Source of the DNA: Acidobacteriaceae bacterium
GTDB taxonomy: Bacteria > Acidobacteriota > Terriglobia > Terriglobales > Acidobacteriaceae
Assembly (NCBI GenBank): GCA_903642225.1
Contig: CAHJWI010000032.1
Location: 1-54,374, forward strand
DNA: 54,374 nt
Reading direction: 5' to 3'
The translations under genes and the position numbers were made by a program. The notes beneath the pieces were generated by a model. That model was not told where the DNA came from, made no database searches, and saw only the letters and a program-made list of their open reading frames with translations. Shown here in pieces: positions 43,357-52,977 of this stretch; position 1 is the first letter of the stretch, and each line of letters begins with the position of its first letter.

Positions 43357-45279
43357 TCATGCAGGTGACGCAACAGCTTCAGCTTCATCCATCGGCACAT
43401 CATCGCTGAACTGCAACTCATATAAACGTCGATACAAACCACCAGCCATCAGCAGTTCTGCGTGGGTGCCCTGCTCGACGATCTGCCCACGCTCAATCAC
43501 CAGGATGCGATCTGCCCTCCGCACCGTCGAGAGCCTGTGCGCAATCACCAGCGCCGTCCGGCTCGCCATCAGGTTAGCCAGCGCCTGCTGCACCAACTGC
43601 TCACTTTCGCTGTCCAGCGCGCTCGTCGCCTCATCCAGAATCAGCAACGGCGCGTCTTTCAGCAGTGCACGCGCAATTGCAATCCGCTGCCGTTCCCCGC
43701 CGCTTAACCGCAACCCCTTCTCGCCAATCTGCGTCCCGTATCCCTCCGGCATGGCACTTATAAAGTCGTGCGCCAGCGCGGCCCGTGCAGCAGCCTGCAC
43801 ACGCTCCAGTGGCACGTCCGGCTGCCCATACGCAATGTTGTTCCGCACCGTATCATTGAACAACAGCGTCTCCTGAGTCACCGTGCCTACCAGCCTCCGC
43901 AGCGTCGCAACGTTCGTGTCTCGCAAATCGTGCCCGTCAATCAGGATCGACCCGCTTGTGGGATCGAAAAACCGCGGAATCAGATTCACCAACGTCGACT
44001 TACCCGACCCGCTCGGCCCCACAATGGCGATCAACTCCCCGCGCCCCACCGTAAGGTCAATGCCCCGCAACACCGGCCGCGGCGTAAAATCTTCCTCATC
44101 CTGGTAGCTGAACGACACGTCCCTGAAAGAAATCTCCTGGGTGAATCCCGGCAGCCGAAACGCGTCTTTCTTCTCCGGCACCTCATCCGCCTCATCCAGA
44201 AACTGAAAGATCTTGTCGCTCGCGCCCAGCGCCTGCTGAAAGCTGTTGTAAAAAATCGCCAGTTTGCGCACTGGATCGTACAGGGTAAACACTGCAATCA
44301 GAAACGTGATAAACGACCCCGCCGTCATCTGGTGATGCACAATGCGGTCGCGCCCCAACTTCAGCAGCAGCGCAATGGCCACCGCGGCCAGCGCATCCAT
44401 CAACGGCGACGAGAGTGCCTGCACACTGATCGATTTCAGGTTAGCCCGAAACAACCGGCGTGCCGCGCGCTTGAACCGCACCATCTCCCAGCCTTCCATC
44501 CCGAACGCCTTCACAATCCGGTTGCCCGTTAGCGTCTCGTGCAGAATGTTCTGAATGTCCGCGAGCTTGTCCTGACCGCCTCGCGTCGTCGCCCGCACCC
44601 GCCGGCCAATGCGCCGCGCGCTCAGCACAATTACAAACACAAACCCAAGCAGCACCCACGCCAGGTTGCCGCCGTAAATCACCACCACCGCCGCTGTAAA
44701 GACCAGCGTAAAGATCTGCTGCAAAAAGTCGCTCAGCACGCTCGACATCGCAACCTGCACGCGCTCAATGTCATTGATCAGCGTCGACAACAGCGCACCC
44801 GTCGTATACCGCTGAAAGAATGCCACACTCCGTCGCAGCACAGCGTTGTAGAGGTCATTCCGTAGGTCAGTAATCATGCCGAAACCGGCGTAATTTACCA
44901 GGTACGTTCCCGCGTAATCGCACGCCGCCTTCACCGCCGCACTGATCACCAGCGCAAACGCCACCACCACCCACGCGTTGTGCATGAACCCTGGCACAAG
45001 CGGCGACAGGTCGATCGCACGATGCGTGTGGGGAACAGGAAACCGCAGCAGCATCTCGCGCGATGACGTATCCGCACTCAGCACGTTATCGAAGATCGGC
45101 CGCACCAGCAGGATGCGCACCGCCGCCATCGCACCCACGACCGCCATCAGGATCGTCGCCAATACCGAGTAAAGCAGGTATGGCTGTAGATAAAGAAACA
45201 GCCGCCAGATGCGGCCCAAACCACCCGCCCTTTGTTCCGTAACTGCCAATGACGACCGCACTGCCTTGATTGTAGTCAC
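43357..45279 (-). CDS. MsbA-like ABC exporter (permease fused to ATPase)
   Basis: The 640-residue half-transporter has six transmembrane helices in the first ~350 residues (LYSVLATILMAVVGAMAAV, FVFVIVLSARRIGRRVRA) and an ATPase with VGPSGSGKSTLV (Walker A), LSGGERQRIAIARALL (signature) and LLILDEATSALD (Walker B). It should form a homodimer in the inner membrane and flip lipid or a drug outward. Next to the lpt genes, lipid A-core flipping as in MsbA is the best guess, but substrate identity is not proven. The start is a GTG at 45279 with a weak ribosome site. Confidence 0.9.
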   Translation of the reverse strand: MTTIKAVRSSLAVTEQRAGGLGRIWRLFLYLQPYLLYSVLATILMAVVGAMAAVRILLVRPIFDNVLSADTSSREMLLRFPVPHTHRAIDLSPLVPGFMHNAWVVVAFALVISAAVKAACDYAGTYLVNYAGFGMITDLRNDLYNAVLRRSVAFFQRYTTGALLSTLINDIERVQVAMSSVLSDFLQQIFTLVFTAAVVVIYGGNLAWVLLGFVFVIVLSARRIGRRVRATTRGGQDKLADIQNILHETLTGNRIVKAFGMEGWEMVRFKRAARRLFRANLKSISVQALSSPLMDALAAVAIALLLKLGRDRIVHHQMTAGSFITFLIAVFTLYDPVRKLAIFYNSFQQALGASDKIFQFLDEADEVPEKKDAFRLPGFTQEISFRDVSFSYQDEEDFTPRPVLRGIDLTVGRGELIAIVGPSGSGKSTLVNLIPRFFDPTSGSILIDGHDLRDTNVATLRRLVGTVTQETLLFNDTVRNNIAYGQPDVPLERVQAAARAALAHDFISAMPEGYGTQIGEKGLRLSGGERQRIAIARALLKDAPLLILDEATSALDSESEQLVQQALANLMASRTALVIAHRLSTVRRADRILVIERGQIVEQGTHAELLMAGGLYRRLYELQFSDDVPMDEAEAVASPA

Positions 45280-45318
45280 TGGTTCCAGTCGCCGCTTTCT
45301 GTCACCTCCGCCGACATC

Positions 45319-46371
45319 TCAACGCGGCATATCCCTGTGCGTCACCTTCGCTCGATAACCTCCATTGCTCAACCGCTTCTTCATCTCTTCTGCCAGCGCC
45401 ACACTGCGGTGCTGCCCACCCGTGCAACCCAGCGCCACCGTCAAGTAGCTCTTTCCCTCCTGCAGGTAGTGCGGCAGCAAAAACAGCAGCATCTCCGTCG
45501 TTCGCTGCAGAAATTCCTGCGTCTGCGGAAACCCCTTCACATAGGCCGCAACCTTACCGTTCTGCCCGGTCTTCTGTCTGAACTCCGGCACAAAATGTGG
45601 GTTCGGCAAAAAACGCACATCGAACACCAGGTCTGCCTCCGCCGGCACGCCGTTCTTGAACCCGAAGCTCATCACACTCAGCATTAGTGCCTGCTCGCCC
45701 TGCTCTCGGCTCCACTGCGCAATCACGTGCGCCCGCAACTCGTGCACATTAAAGCGTGACGTATCCAGCAGCACATCGGCTACATTCCTAATCGGATCCA
45801 TGCGCTTTCGTTCCTGCGCAATCTGTGTCCCAATGCCCTCGTCTCTGCCCAGCGGATGCGGCCGGCGCGTCTCGCTAAACCGCCGCACCAGCACGTCGTC
45901 GCTCGCCTCCAAAAACAGCACCGTCGTCGGCAGCGTTGCACGCACCTGCTTCAAAATATCCGGAAACCGGTCGATCAGGCCCTCCCGCACGTCCACCACA
46001 ATCGCCGCGCGCCGAATCTCACCCGACCCGCGCACCAGTTCTGCAAATTGCGGGATTAACTCAAGCGGTAAGTTATCCACCGCATAGAAGCCAAGATCCT
46101 CAAACGCCTTCATCGCGCTCGCCTTGCCCGCGCCGGATAGACCTGTCAGTACTACAAGCTCGCTTGGTACAACCGGCACCGCCACCTTTGCCGGCTCGAT
46201 TTCAGCTCCGCTGCTGTCTGCTCTCGCCTTTACACCCTTGGCCTTTGTCGCCTTTGCTCTTGCCGGCTTCGCTTTGCCTGACTTTGCTGTCACAGGCTTC
46301 GACTTAGGCGGCGCCACATCAGCGATGTGGGACACAATCCGTACGGCGGTCAGTTTGCGAGTTCGCGCCAT
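45319..46371 (-). CDS. rapZ: RapZ-like nucleotide-binding protein (RNase adapter family)
   Basis: The product is 350 residues. In E. coli RapZ senses glucosamine-6-phosphate and directs RNase E to the sRNA GlmZ. The P-loop region reads LTGLSGAGKASAMKAFEDLGFYAVDNLP. The C-terminal domain has CTGGQHRSVALAEEM and the Cys/His pattern of the family. Residues about 15-75 are a Lys/Ala/Pro-rich low-complexity extension absent from proteobacterial RapZ. The P-loop GK is followed by Ala-Ser instead of Ser/Thr, a shift to check. It lies downstream of hpf and rpoN, the usual neighbourhood. Confidence 0.9.
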   Translation of the reverse strand: MARTRKLTAVRIVSHIADVAPPKSKPVTAKSGKAKPARAKATKAKGVKARADSSGAEIEPAKVAVPVVPSELVVLTGLSGAGKASAMKAFEDLGFYAVDNLPLELIPQFAELVRGSGEIRRAAIVVDVREGLIDRFPDILKQVRATLPTTVLFLEASDDVLVRRFSETRRPHPLGRDEGIGTQIAQERKRMDPIRNVADVLLDTSRFNVHELRAHVIAQWSREQGEQALMLSVMSFGFKNGVPAEADLVFDVRFLPNPHFVPEFRQKTGQNGKVAAYVKGFPQTQEFLQRTTEMLLFLLPHYLQEGKSYLTVALGCTGGQHRSVALAEEMKKRLSNGGYRAKVTHRDMPR

Positions 46372-46455
46372 GCGTCGATGCTAGCACTGGACTAAACAAG
46401 GGATGCGGGCACCACATCCCCTCTCATGCCTGCCGTCACTTTCAGCTTTCAACGA

Positions 46456-46950
46456 CTACCGTGCGCCGACACTCTGCTCAGCGTGCATCTCGCCATCGTC
46501 CATGAGCGCCAGGTCCTTGCCGACAGCTGTTTTCGCACCGGCCAGCCGCTTCGACTCGGGATCCCGCGCATTCACCGGCGCAGTATCATCCTCATTCTGC
46601 AATCGCACTGACCCGGTCGCATCCTGCTCGGGATGGTGCTGCATCGTGATCATTCTCTTTTTCAGCTTCAGTGCCTGGGTCTCCACCTTGTTTAATGCCT
46701 GCGCCAGCGCCGATTCCAACTCCGCAGCTTCCTGGTGCATCGCCACCTTAGCCTCGGTCTTTGCGCTCAGGTCGTGCAGCGGATGAAAAATTGCTACCTC
46801 CACCTGGCACTGATACTTCTCGCACGTAAGCACAATCTTTGCCGTACTCTTCGGTCCCAGGATGCGCTCGATCCGCGCGAGACCCTCTTCAGCCTGCTTG
46901 CGCAACTGCGCCGTTACCTGCGTGCCTCTACCGGTAATTTCAAGATCCAT
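46456..46950 (-). CDS. hpf: Ribosome hibernation promoting factor (HPF/RaiA family)
   Basis: The 164-residue protein binds idle ribosomes and inhibits translation in stationary phase. MDLEITGRGTQVTAQLRK and VEVAIFHPLHDLSAKTEA are the conserved beta-alpha-beta fold. The acidic/basic C-terminal tail (residues ~100-164) is not the dimerisation domain of long HPF, so this is a short form with a disordered tail. AGGAGG lies nine bases before the start. It sits between rpoN and rapZ as in many Gram-negative genomes. Confidence 0.92.
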   Translation of the reverse strand: MDLEITGRGTQVTAQLRKQAEEGLARIERILGPKSTAKIVLTCEKYQCQVEVAIFHPLHDLSAKTEAKVAMHQEAAELESALAQALNKVETQALKLKKRMITMQHHPEQDATGSVRLQNEDDTAPVNARDPESKRLAGAKTAVGKDLALMDDGEMHAEQSVGAR

Positions 46951-47037
46951 GGTGGCGATCCTCCTGATCTACCGGTGTGAGATGCCGCACGTCGCCCGCG
47001 TGAAGCCCGTCCAGTCACGCCATATTCAAACGCAGCC

Positions 47038-48576
47038 TCAGTTGCGGCAGCGTCTCTGGTGTGTGCTCGGAATCTGCATATCCTCGCGATATTTCGCCAC
47101 CGTCCTCCGCGTCACCTGGATTCCCTGCCGCTGCAGCTCCGCAGCCAGCGCGTCATCCGTCCAGGGCTTTGCGCTGTCCTCGTCCTCGATCAGCTTGCGC
47201 ACTTTCTTTTTCAGCAGCATCAGCGGCAGATCGCCGCCCTCCGGCCCACCCACACCTTCGCTGAAAAAGAATCGCAGCTCATACACCCCCTGCGGCGTAT
47301 GCACATACTTGTTGCTTACGGCCCGGCTCACGGTCGACGGATGAACCCCGATCTCCTCCGCCACTTCCTTGATCATCATCGGCCGCAGCCCATCTACGCC
47401 GCGATCCAGAAACTCCCCCTGCCGCCGCAGAATGGCATCGCACGTCTTCACAATGGTGTTCTTGCGCTGCTCAATGTTCCGCAGCAGCTGGATCGCCGAC
47501 CGATACCGCTCCTTCACGTACTCCTTGACTTCGCGCTCCGTTTCTTTCTGGCGAAGCATGCGTCGATACCCGGCATTCAAACGCAGTGCTGGCAGGTCTT
47601 CCTCATTCATCACCACGACCCAGGCATCGTTCCGCCGCACAAACGCCACATCCGGCTCGATTAGCCGAGTCTGCGGCTGGTCGTACCTCTGCCCTGGCCG
47701 GGGGTCCAGCGTGCGGATTAGCTCCAGTGCCACCTGCGCCTGCTCCACTGTCGCCTGCAACTGCTTGCTCAGATCCCTTAAATCGCGTTTCTGCAGCAGC
47801 CCCAGATGCGACTCCACAATCTGTCGTGCCATCCGGATGGAGCACAGGCGCCCTTCCAGCATTGCCACGGTCCCATGCGGATCGTCCGCCGCACGTAGCC
47901 GCGCCACAATCTGCTCTACCTCACGCCACATTAGGCTCAACTGCAGCAGCAGACATTCCTTCAGGTCGCGAGACCCCACTCCCACGGGATCCAGCGCGCT
48001 CACCACCAGCCGCGCCTCCTCAATCAGCACTCTATCCAGCGTGTCCGTCCGCGCACTCTGCGCCAACTCCTCCGCCGACGCAATCAGATACCCGTTTTCA
48101 TCCAGGTTTCCAACGATCAGCTCCGCAGTCTCCCGCACCTCCGGCCGCAGCTGCATCGACCCCAGCTGCCAAAGCAGGTGGTCGCAAAGCGTGCTCGGCT
48201 TTGAAAGAAAATTCTCGAACGACGGCCCGTCCAGCTCCTCGAAGTTCGACCCACCCGTCCGAAAGCCAGGATCCAGGTAATCCTGGAAGTAGCTGCCGAA
48301 GTCGATCTCGTCGAACGGATCCTTCTCCGGCCTCTCCGCCTCTGCTGCCTTCTGCTCGGCAGAAAGCTCCCGCTCTCCCTCGCGTCCCGCAAGCTCCTCA
48401 AAGCTCGCCGACGTGTCGTCAATCTCCTCCAGAACTGGGTTCTCCACCACCTCGGAGTTGATCATCTCTTTCAGTTCCAGCTTATTCAGCGCCAGAACAT
48501 TCACCATCTGCACCAGACCGGACGTCAACACCTGTCGCTGCGCCACTTTGAGATGGAGTTTGGGCTGTAGAAGCAA
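47038..48576 (-). CDS. rpoN: RNA polymerase sigma-54 factor
   Basis: The 512-residue factor directs polymerase to -24/-12 promoters that need an AAA+ activator. The Gln-rich region I reads LLQPKLHLKVAQRQVLTSGL; an acidic middle follows; the DNA-binding part has helix-turn-helix VAEEIGVHPSTVSRAVSNKY and the RpoN box RRTVAKYRE close to the end. The start is a TTG at 48576. It lies upstream of hpf and after lptB in the same direction, the arrangement known from Proteobacteria. Confidence 0.96.
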   Translation of the reverse strand: MLLQPKLHLKVAQRQVLTSGLVQMVNVLALNKLELKEMINSEVVENPVLEEIDDTSASFEELAGREGERELSAEQKAAEAERPEKDPFDEIDFGSYFQDYLDPGFRTGGSNFEELDGPSFENFLSKPSTLCDHLLWQLGSMQLRPEVRETAELIVGNLDENGYLIASAEELAQSARTDTLDRVLIEEARLVVSALDPVGVGSRDLKECLLLQLSLMWREVEQIVARLRAADDPHGTVAMLEGRLCSIRMARQIVESHLGLLQKRDLRDLSKQLQATVEQAQVALELIRTLDPRPGQRYDQPQTRLIEPDVAFVRRNDAWVVVMNEEDLPALRLNAGYRRMLRQKETEREVKEYVKERYRSAIQLLRNIEQRKNTIVKTCDAILRRQGEFLDRGVDGLRPMMIKEVAEEIGVHPSTVSRAVSNKYVHTPQGVYELRFFFSEGVGGPEGGDLPLMLLKKKVRKLIEDEDSAKPWTDDALAAELQRQGIQVTRRTVAKYREDMQIPSTHQRRCRN

Positions 48577-48744
48577 AGCAGGACCTCACCAGGTTGTCAG
48601 AATCGTGCCACCTTGCGGCGGACACCCTGCAACCGCGGCCTTTGGCCCGTCGATTGCCTGACCACCATAGAATACTCCCGCCAGAACATGACCCGCATCC
48701 TATCGGCCCGTCCAACGGAGCGTTCCGATTTGGGTACGGGCCGC
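48577..48744. other. Short intergenic gap between lptB and rpoN
   Basis: 168 bases with no open frame of note. The rpoN promoter may lie here, but I did not find a convincing one. Confidence 0.3.
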
Positions 48745-49470
48745 CTACAGCGAAAAATTATTCCCTAGATAAATCCTCTTCACCTCGGCGTCCCGCCCAA
48801 GCTCGCCCGGCGTGCCCTGTCTGAAAATCCGGCCCTCGGTAATAATGTACGCACGGTCCGTCACACTCAACGTTTCACGTACATTATGGTCCGTAATCAG
48901 GATCCCAATCCCACTCGCCTTCAGCGCAAAGATAATCTCCTGCAGGTCCAGCACGGCAATGGGATCGATCCCGCTGAACGGCTCATCCAGCAGAATGAAC
49001 GACGGCTCAATGCACAGGCAGCGCGCAATTTCCACCCGCCGCCGCTCGCCACCGCTCAGTGCGTATCCGCGCGTCTCCCGAATATGCCCAAGGTTCAACG
49101 TCTCAACCAACTGGGTCGTCTTCGCCCGCCGGCTTTCCCAATTCCCCGGCTGCGTCTCCAGAATCGCAAGGATGTTCTCCTCCACCGTCAGCTTCCGAAA
49201 GACCGATGGCTCCTGAGGCAGATAGCTGATGCCAAAATTCCGCGCCCGCAGGTACATCGGCGTCCGCGTGATGTCTTCGCCGTCGATCAGCACTTGCCCG
49301 GCATCCGGCCGCACCAGCCCCACAATCATGTAAAAACTCGTCGTCTTGCCGGCACCATTCGGACCCAGCAACCCCACGACCTCGCCCTGCGAAATAGACA
49401 GGTTCACGCCCCGCACAACCTCCCGGCCGCCGTAGCTCTTCGCAATGTTGTCGGTGATTAGTGTGCGCAT
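48745..49470 (-). CDS. lptB: LPS export ABC transporter ATPase LptB
   Basis: The 241-residue cytoplasmic ATPase powers extraction of lipopolysaccharide by Lpt[20 protein letters not shown] (Walker A), [34 protein letters not shown] and [16 protein letters not shown] are nearly those of known LptB proteins. It begins six bases after the stop of the LptC/LptA-like gene and is clearly co-transcribed. LptF and LptG genes are not in the window. Confidence 0.95.
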   Translation of the reverse strand: MRTLITDNIAKSYGGREVVRGVNLSISQGEVVGLLGPNGAGKTTSFYMIVGLVRPDAGQVLIDGEDITRTPMYLRARNFGISYLPQEPSVFRKLTVEENILAILETQPGNWESRRAKTTQLVETLNLGHIRETRGYALSGGERRRVEIARCLCIEPSFILLDEPFSGIDPIAVLDLQEIIFALKASGIGILITDHNVRETLSVTDRAYIITEGRIFRQGTPGELGRDAEVKRIYLGNNFSL

Positions 49471-49476
49471 TCCTGC

Positions 49477-51906
49477 TTATTTCTGTCCCGGCGCCTTTGC
49501 CGGCCGCCCTTGCTTTCCAGGGGAGTTCGGCTTCCCAGTCTGGCGCGGCAAGTCGATCTCCGTCCGCACTGGCTGCCCTGCCGCCCCAGCCACCTCGACG
49601 CTATCATCGCCTGCACCGAAGATCAACGAAGCGCCCGTCACCGTACCCTGCACGCTATCCCGAACCACAGGTGGCCCGCCCGTCAACACAAACTGCTGCG
49701 TCGCCACCGTGTACACCAGGTGCTGCCCCGTGGCGGTCCTGCCCGGCTGCTGCACCCGCACTTTCCCATCCGCCACCACCTGCTCCAGCGCGCCTCCTGC
49801 CATCGCGCTACCGCCCGACTGGCCCGCTTTCGCCTGCATCGTCGCCGTCGCGTGGTCCGCAAACACCTGTCCGCTGGCTGAATCCATCCGCACCCCGCCC
49901 GTGACCTGTACCGTCGCCGGCACCGTTCCACCGTCGTACCGCGCCGCACCTCCAAGCACACGCACCGGCTCGCCTGCTGCACCTGACCGCCCCGGTAGCA
50001 CGGCCCGCACAACCATCCCTGGTATCGCGCCCGCCTCCCCATGCGCCAACAGCGTCCGCTTCGCCTGGTCCATCTCAATCACCGGTGCCTCCACCTGCGA
50101 CGTCGAATCCCAGACCCGCGCCAGCTTTGCCCCACCAAACAACGTCGCCTGCTGCAAACCGCGGTTCATCACGGCACGCTCAGCCGAGAAGTGGCTCGGC
50201 TCGCCGCCCTTGCCCGCATCGGCAAATGCCACGCCACGCACGGCTCCACTCGCCTCCGCATTGCCCGTCTCCCGTTCCACCGCAATCCGCCCTGCCTCCA
50301 CCTGTATTGACCGGTTCCGCACGGATGGCGAACCCGTCAGCACCACCATGCCAGAACTCGCCTCGTAGTCCGCCCGCTGCGCGTTTGCCACACTCTCCTG
50401 CGCCTCCCGCTTACCCGCCGCGGGTTGCGCATCCACCATGTGCACGTGGCCCTGCTGCACAAAGCTGGAGATCTCTGCGCTGCCCTTCCCTTCACTGAAT
50501 CCAACCTGCAACGCATCCGCCGTGCTCGTCCGTACCTCTCCCGTGCTCAGCGTCTGCTCCACCCGCGTCGTTCCGTCACCCTCCAACCGCTTCACCACCC
50601 ATCGCCCAACGGCTTGTCCGGCAGCGTGTCCAGCGGCGTTGCTTCCAATCATGCGAAGCACATCACTCCGCAACACCGTCGTCTCTCCCGGCTTGCTGCC
50701 CACCGCTCCACGAACCATCTTCAACACGGCGTCCCCGGTAGCCACTCCGTCCCGCAGCACCGCATGCCCGGACGCATCTCTGCCAAGTCCAACCCTCACC
50801 GTCCGCGCCGTCAACTCCCGCTGCTCAACACCCGCCTGCTGCAAGTCGACAGACCCATCCATCTGCACAGCTGTCGCCTGTCCAGCCCCATCAAACATCA
50901 GCACAGCCGTACCGGCATGCCCTGCCTCTCCAGCCGCATGCAGCATCACACCGCCCGTCATCGTCGCCGACTGCAGCTTGTTCTCCGCAGACAGCTTCGC
51001 CTCCAGCAGCGGAGTCTCCGCGGTCGCACCGTCAGCCGTCCTCACCGTCACACCGCCACTGCCATGGATCGACTCGATCGACCCGCTCTCGTTCCCACCC
51101 TCCGGCCCAAGTTGCACCACCAGCTCCCGCGACAGCAGCGTCTCCCCGTCCTGCGCCACCCGCGCCTCATGCAGCCGTGCCACCCGCGTCGCCCGGTCCA
51201 GCTCTGCACTTGCCGCATCCACCCGCTGCCGCTCGCCACCGCCGGCATTCGTCACGTGCACATCACGCCGCAACACCAGCATGCCCGTGTGCGCGTTAAA
51301 GTCCGCACCGGTCGCCGTTCCCATCAACGCCCCATACTCAAACCGGATCGCACCATCCGCGGTAGCCAGCCCCCGCTTCTGGTCGAACACCAACCCATTC
51401 GCCACCACGCGCACCCGCTTGGCATCACCGTCCGCCGCCGCAAGCGACGCCATGTCGATCTCGCTCTCCCCCGTCGCCCTCACCACGCCCGCCGCCTGGT
51501 CGTACTCAAATTCCGACCCGCGTATACGGTCCACGCGGTTGGTTCCCGGCTCGCCATACAGCAGCACATCCACATTCCGCAGCGTCGTCTTCCCGTCCCG
51601 GTGCTGAATCGCCTTCGACGCATGGATCGTAAACAGCGTCCGCCCCTTCACCGTCTGCGAATACGTAAACCCGTCCGTCTCACTCCTAATATCCGCACCC
51701 AGCAGCCGCGGCAAATCCAGCAGCGCTCTCCGCGCTCGGTGCCGCGCATACCCCATCAGGCCAGCAATTCCAACCACAAGCACAACCGCCCCGCCCAGCA
51801 GCCAGCGCCGCAGCCGCACGGCCCGCCCCACACCGCGTCGCGCCCGCCGCCCGGTGCTCCGCTCCGACCCGCCCTGACCCGCCCCAGCCTGCTCCGCACC
51901 GCTCAT
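49477..51906 (-). CDS. Large LptC/LptA (OstA)-like periplasmic LPS transport protein
   Basis: The 809-residue protein has an N-terminal cytoplasmic stretch rich in Gly/Arg, one transmembrane helix (LLGGAVVLVVGIAGLMGY, about residues 35-52) and a long periplasmic part. LptC-like sequence follows at once (DGFTYSQTVKGRTLFTIHASKAIQH). The remainder repeats short strand motifs of the OstA/LptA beta-jellyroll (ADGAIRFEYG, VHVTNAGGGERQRVDAASAELD, AHGEAGAIPGM). LptC and LptA are normally about 190 residues each, so this one protein may form much of the LPS bridge. It is directly upstream of lptB and divergent from the gene at 51943. Confidence 0.85.
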   Translation of the reverse strand: MSGAEQAGAGQGGSERSTGRRARRGVGRAVRLRRWLLGGAVVLVVGIAGLMGYARHRARRALLDLPRLLGADIRSETDGFTYSQTVKGRTLFTIHASKAIQHRDGKTTLRNVDVLLYGEPGTNRVDRIRGSEFEYDQAAGVVRATGESEIDMASLAAADGDAKRVRVVANGLVFDQKRGLATADGAIRFEYGALMGTATGADFNAHTGMLVLRRDVHVTNAGGGERQRVDAASAELDRATRVARLHEARVAQDGETLLSRELVVQLGPEGGNESGSIESIHGSGGVTVRTADGATAETPLLEAKLSAENKLQSATMTGGVMLHAAGEAGHAGTAVLMFDGAGQATAVQMDGSVDLQQAGVEQRELTARTVRVGLGRDASGHAVLRDGVATGDAVLKMVRGAVGSKPGETTVLRSDVLRMIGSNAAGHAAGQAVGRWVVKRLEGDGTTRVEQTLSTGEVRTSTADALQVGFSEGKGSAEISSFVQQGHVHMVDAQPAAGKREAQESVANAQRADYEASSGMVVLTGSPSVRNRSIQVEAGRIAVERETGNAEASGAVRGVAFADAGKGGEPSHFSAERAVMNRGLQQATLFGGAKLARVWDSTSQVEAPVIEMDQAKRTLLAHGEAGAIPGMVVRAVLPGRSGAAGEPVRVLGGAARYDGGTVPATVQVTGGVRMDSASGQVFADHATATMQAKAGQSGGSAMAGGALEQVVADGKVRVQQPGRTATGQHLVYTVATQQFVLTGGPPVVRDSVQGTVTGASLIFGAGDDSVEVAGAAGQPVRTEIDLPRQTGKPNSPGKQGRPAKAPGQK

Positions 51907-51942
51907 CTGCAGCTATCTTCTCACCACGGCATCCAATGCCTT

Positions 51943-52572
51943 ATGTCCGATCAGCTCTACCTCAGCCTCTGGTTTCCCAACTTTCGCCTGGCCTCGCTTC
52001 CAGAAAAACTCACCGCCGTCCTCGCCCAGTTCACCCGCGTCAGCGGCAACCCGCGCGTCTCCATCGCCAGCACACTCCCCCTCGGCTTCAACGAGTCCCC
52101 CGTCTTCCAGCGCATCTTCGTCAACGACGACCGCTCCGAGCAGACCGACGACTCCCTCCCCGCCAACGCCGTAGCCGAAGCCACCGAGCAGCTGCACGAC
52201 GACATGGCCTATGAGTTTGAGACGAAGTGGCAGCTCTGGCAGCCCGAACCTGGCGGCGACGGCTTCGAACCCACCTGGCGCCTCGAACCAGCCACCGTCC
52301 GCGTCCTCGGCTTCGGCCCCGAGTTCGACGAAGGCTCCTACGAACAGAACGGCCACATCCGCGTCGACTTCGGCCTCGACACCCCATGGGTCCAGGAAGA
52401 CACCGACCTGTCCACAGACGACACCGACCGCGTCAAGCAAAACGTCGAAAAGCTTTTGGCCTTCGTCCTCTCCGTCGAAAAACACTGCGGCATCAGCAGC
52501 CGCCTCCTCTGGACAGAATCCGGTGAACCCCTCGCAGAGAAGTTGATCGCTCGTCTGCAGCGGGTGAACTAG
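51943..52572 (+). CDS. Conserved-looking hypothetical protein
   Basis: The product is 209 residues from ATG 51943; the same frame is open far upstream, but that part is the antisense of the lptC-like gene. MSDQLYLSLWFPNFR and ETKWQLWQPEPGGDGFEPTW look like a folded soluble protein, rich in acidic residues. No family is recognised, and there is no signal peptide or membrane segment. It is divergent from the lptC-like gene with a 36-base gap, and is followed two bases later by the DUF4260 gene. Confidence 0.7.
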   Translation: MSDQLYLSLWFPNFRLASLPEKLTAVLAQFTRVSGNPRVSIASTLPLGFNESPVFQRIFVNDDRSEQTDDSLPANAVAEATEQLHDDMAYEFETKWQLWQPEPGGDGFEPTWRLEPATVRVLGFGPEFDEGSYEQNGHIRVDFGLDTPWVQEDTDLSTDDTDRVKQNVEKLLAFVLSVEKHCGISSRLLWTESGEPLAEKLIARLQRVN

Positions 52573-52574
52573 CG

Positions 52575-52967
52575 ATGGTCGTCCCCGCTCAAAGCGGCTC
52601 TGCGACCGGCGGTGTGCGTCGCCTCCTGCGTGCGGAGGGCCTCGCCGTCCTGCTCGCGTCGGTCTGGGCCTACCATCACACCGGTGCGCACTGGGCTACC
52701 TTTGCAGTCTTCCTGCTCGCTCCGGACCTGGCCTTCTTCGCCTACCTTGCGGGGCCATCTGTTGGTGCCGCCGCCTATGACGCCGTCCACAGCTACGTGC
52801 TGCCGGCAGCTCTGCTTTGCGCGGGCATCGCGCACCCCGCGGCCCTGCCGTACGCGCTCATCTGGCTCAGTCATATCGGCCTGGACAGAAGCCTTGGCTA
52901 CGGCCTGAAGTACCGCACCGGCTTCAACCACACTCACCTTGGCCTCACGGGCAAGACTCGCGGCTGA
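52575..52967 (+). CDS. DUF4260 family small membrane protein
   Basis: The 130-residue product has about four hydrophobic segments (LLRAEGLAVLLASVWAYHH, ATFAVFLLAPDLAFFAYLAG, AALLCAGIAHPAALPYALI) and the conserved end WLSHIGLDRSLGYGLKY with FNHTHLG. This matches DUF4260, a family of unknown function. The ATG follows the previous stop by two bases, so the two genes are probably co-transcribed. It is convergent with glyS. Confidence 0.85.
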   Translation: MVVPAQSGSATGGVRRLLRAEGLAVLLASVWAYHHTGAHWATFAVFLLAPDLAFFAYLAGPSVGAAAYDAVHSYVLPAALLCAGIAHPAALPYALIWLSHIGLDRSLGYGLKYRTGFNHTHLGLTGKTRG

Positions 52968-52977
52968 CGGCACGCAC

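Noticed and set aside
50425..51942. Long plus-strand open frame continuous with the hypothetical gene at 51943.
   Set aside because: It is antisense to the lptC/lptA-like gene, its translation is Arg/Pro/His-rich shadow sequence, and protein-like character begins only at ATG 51943.
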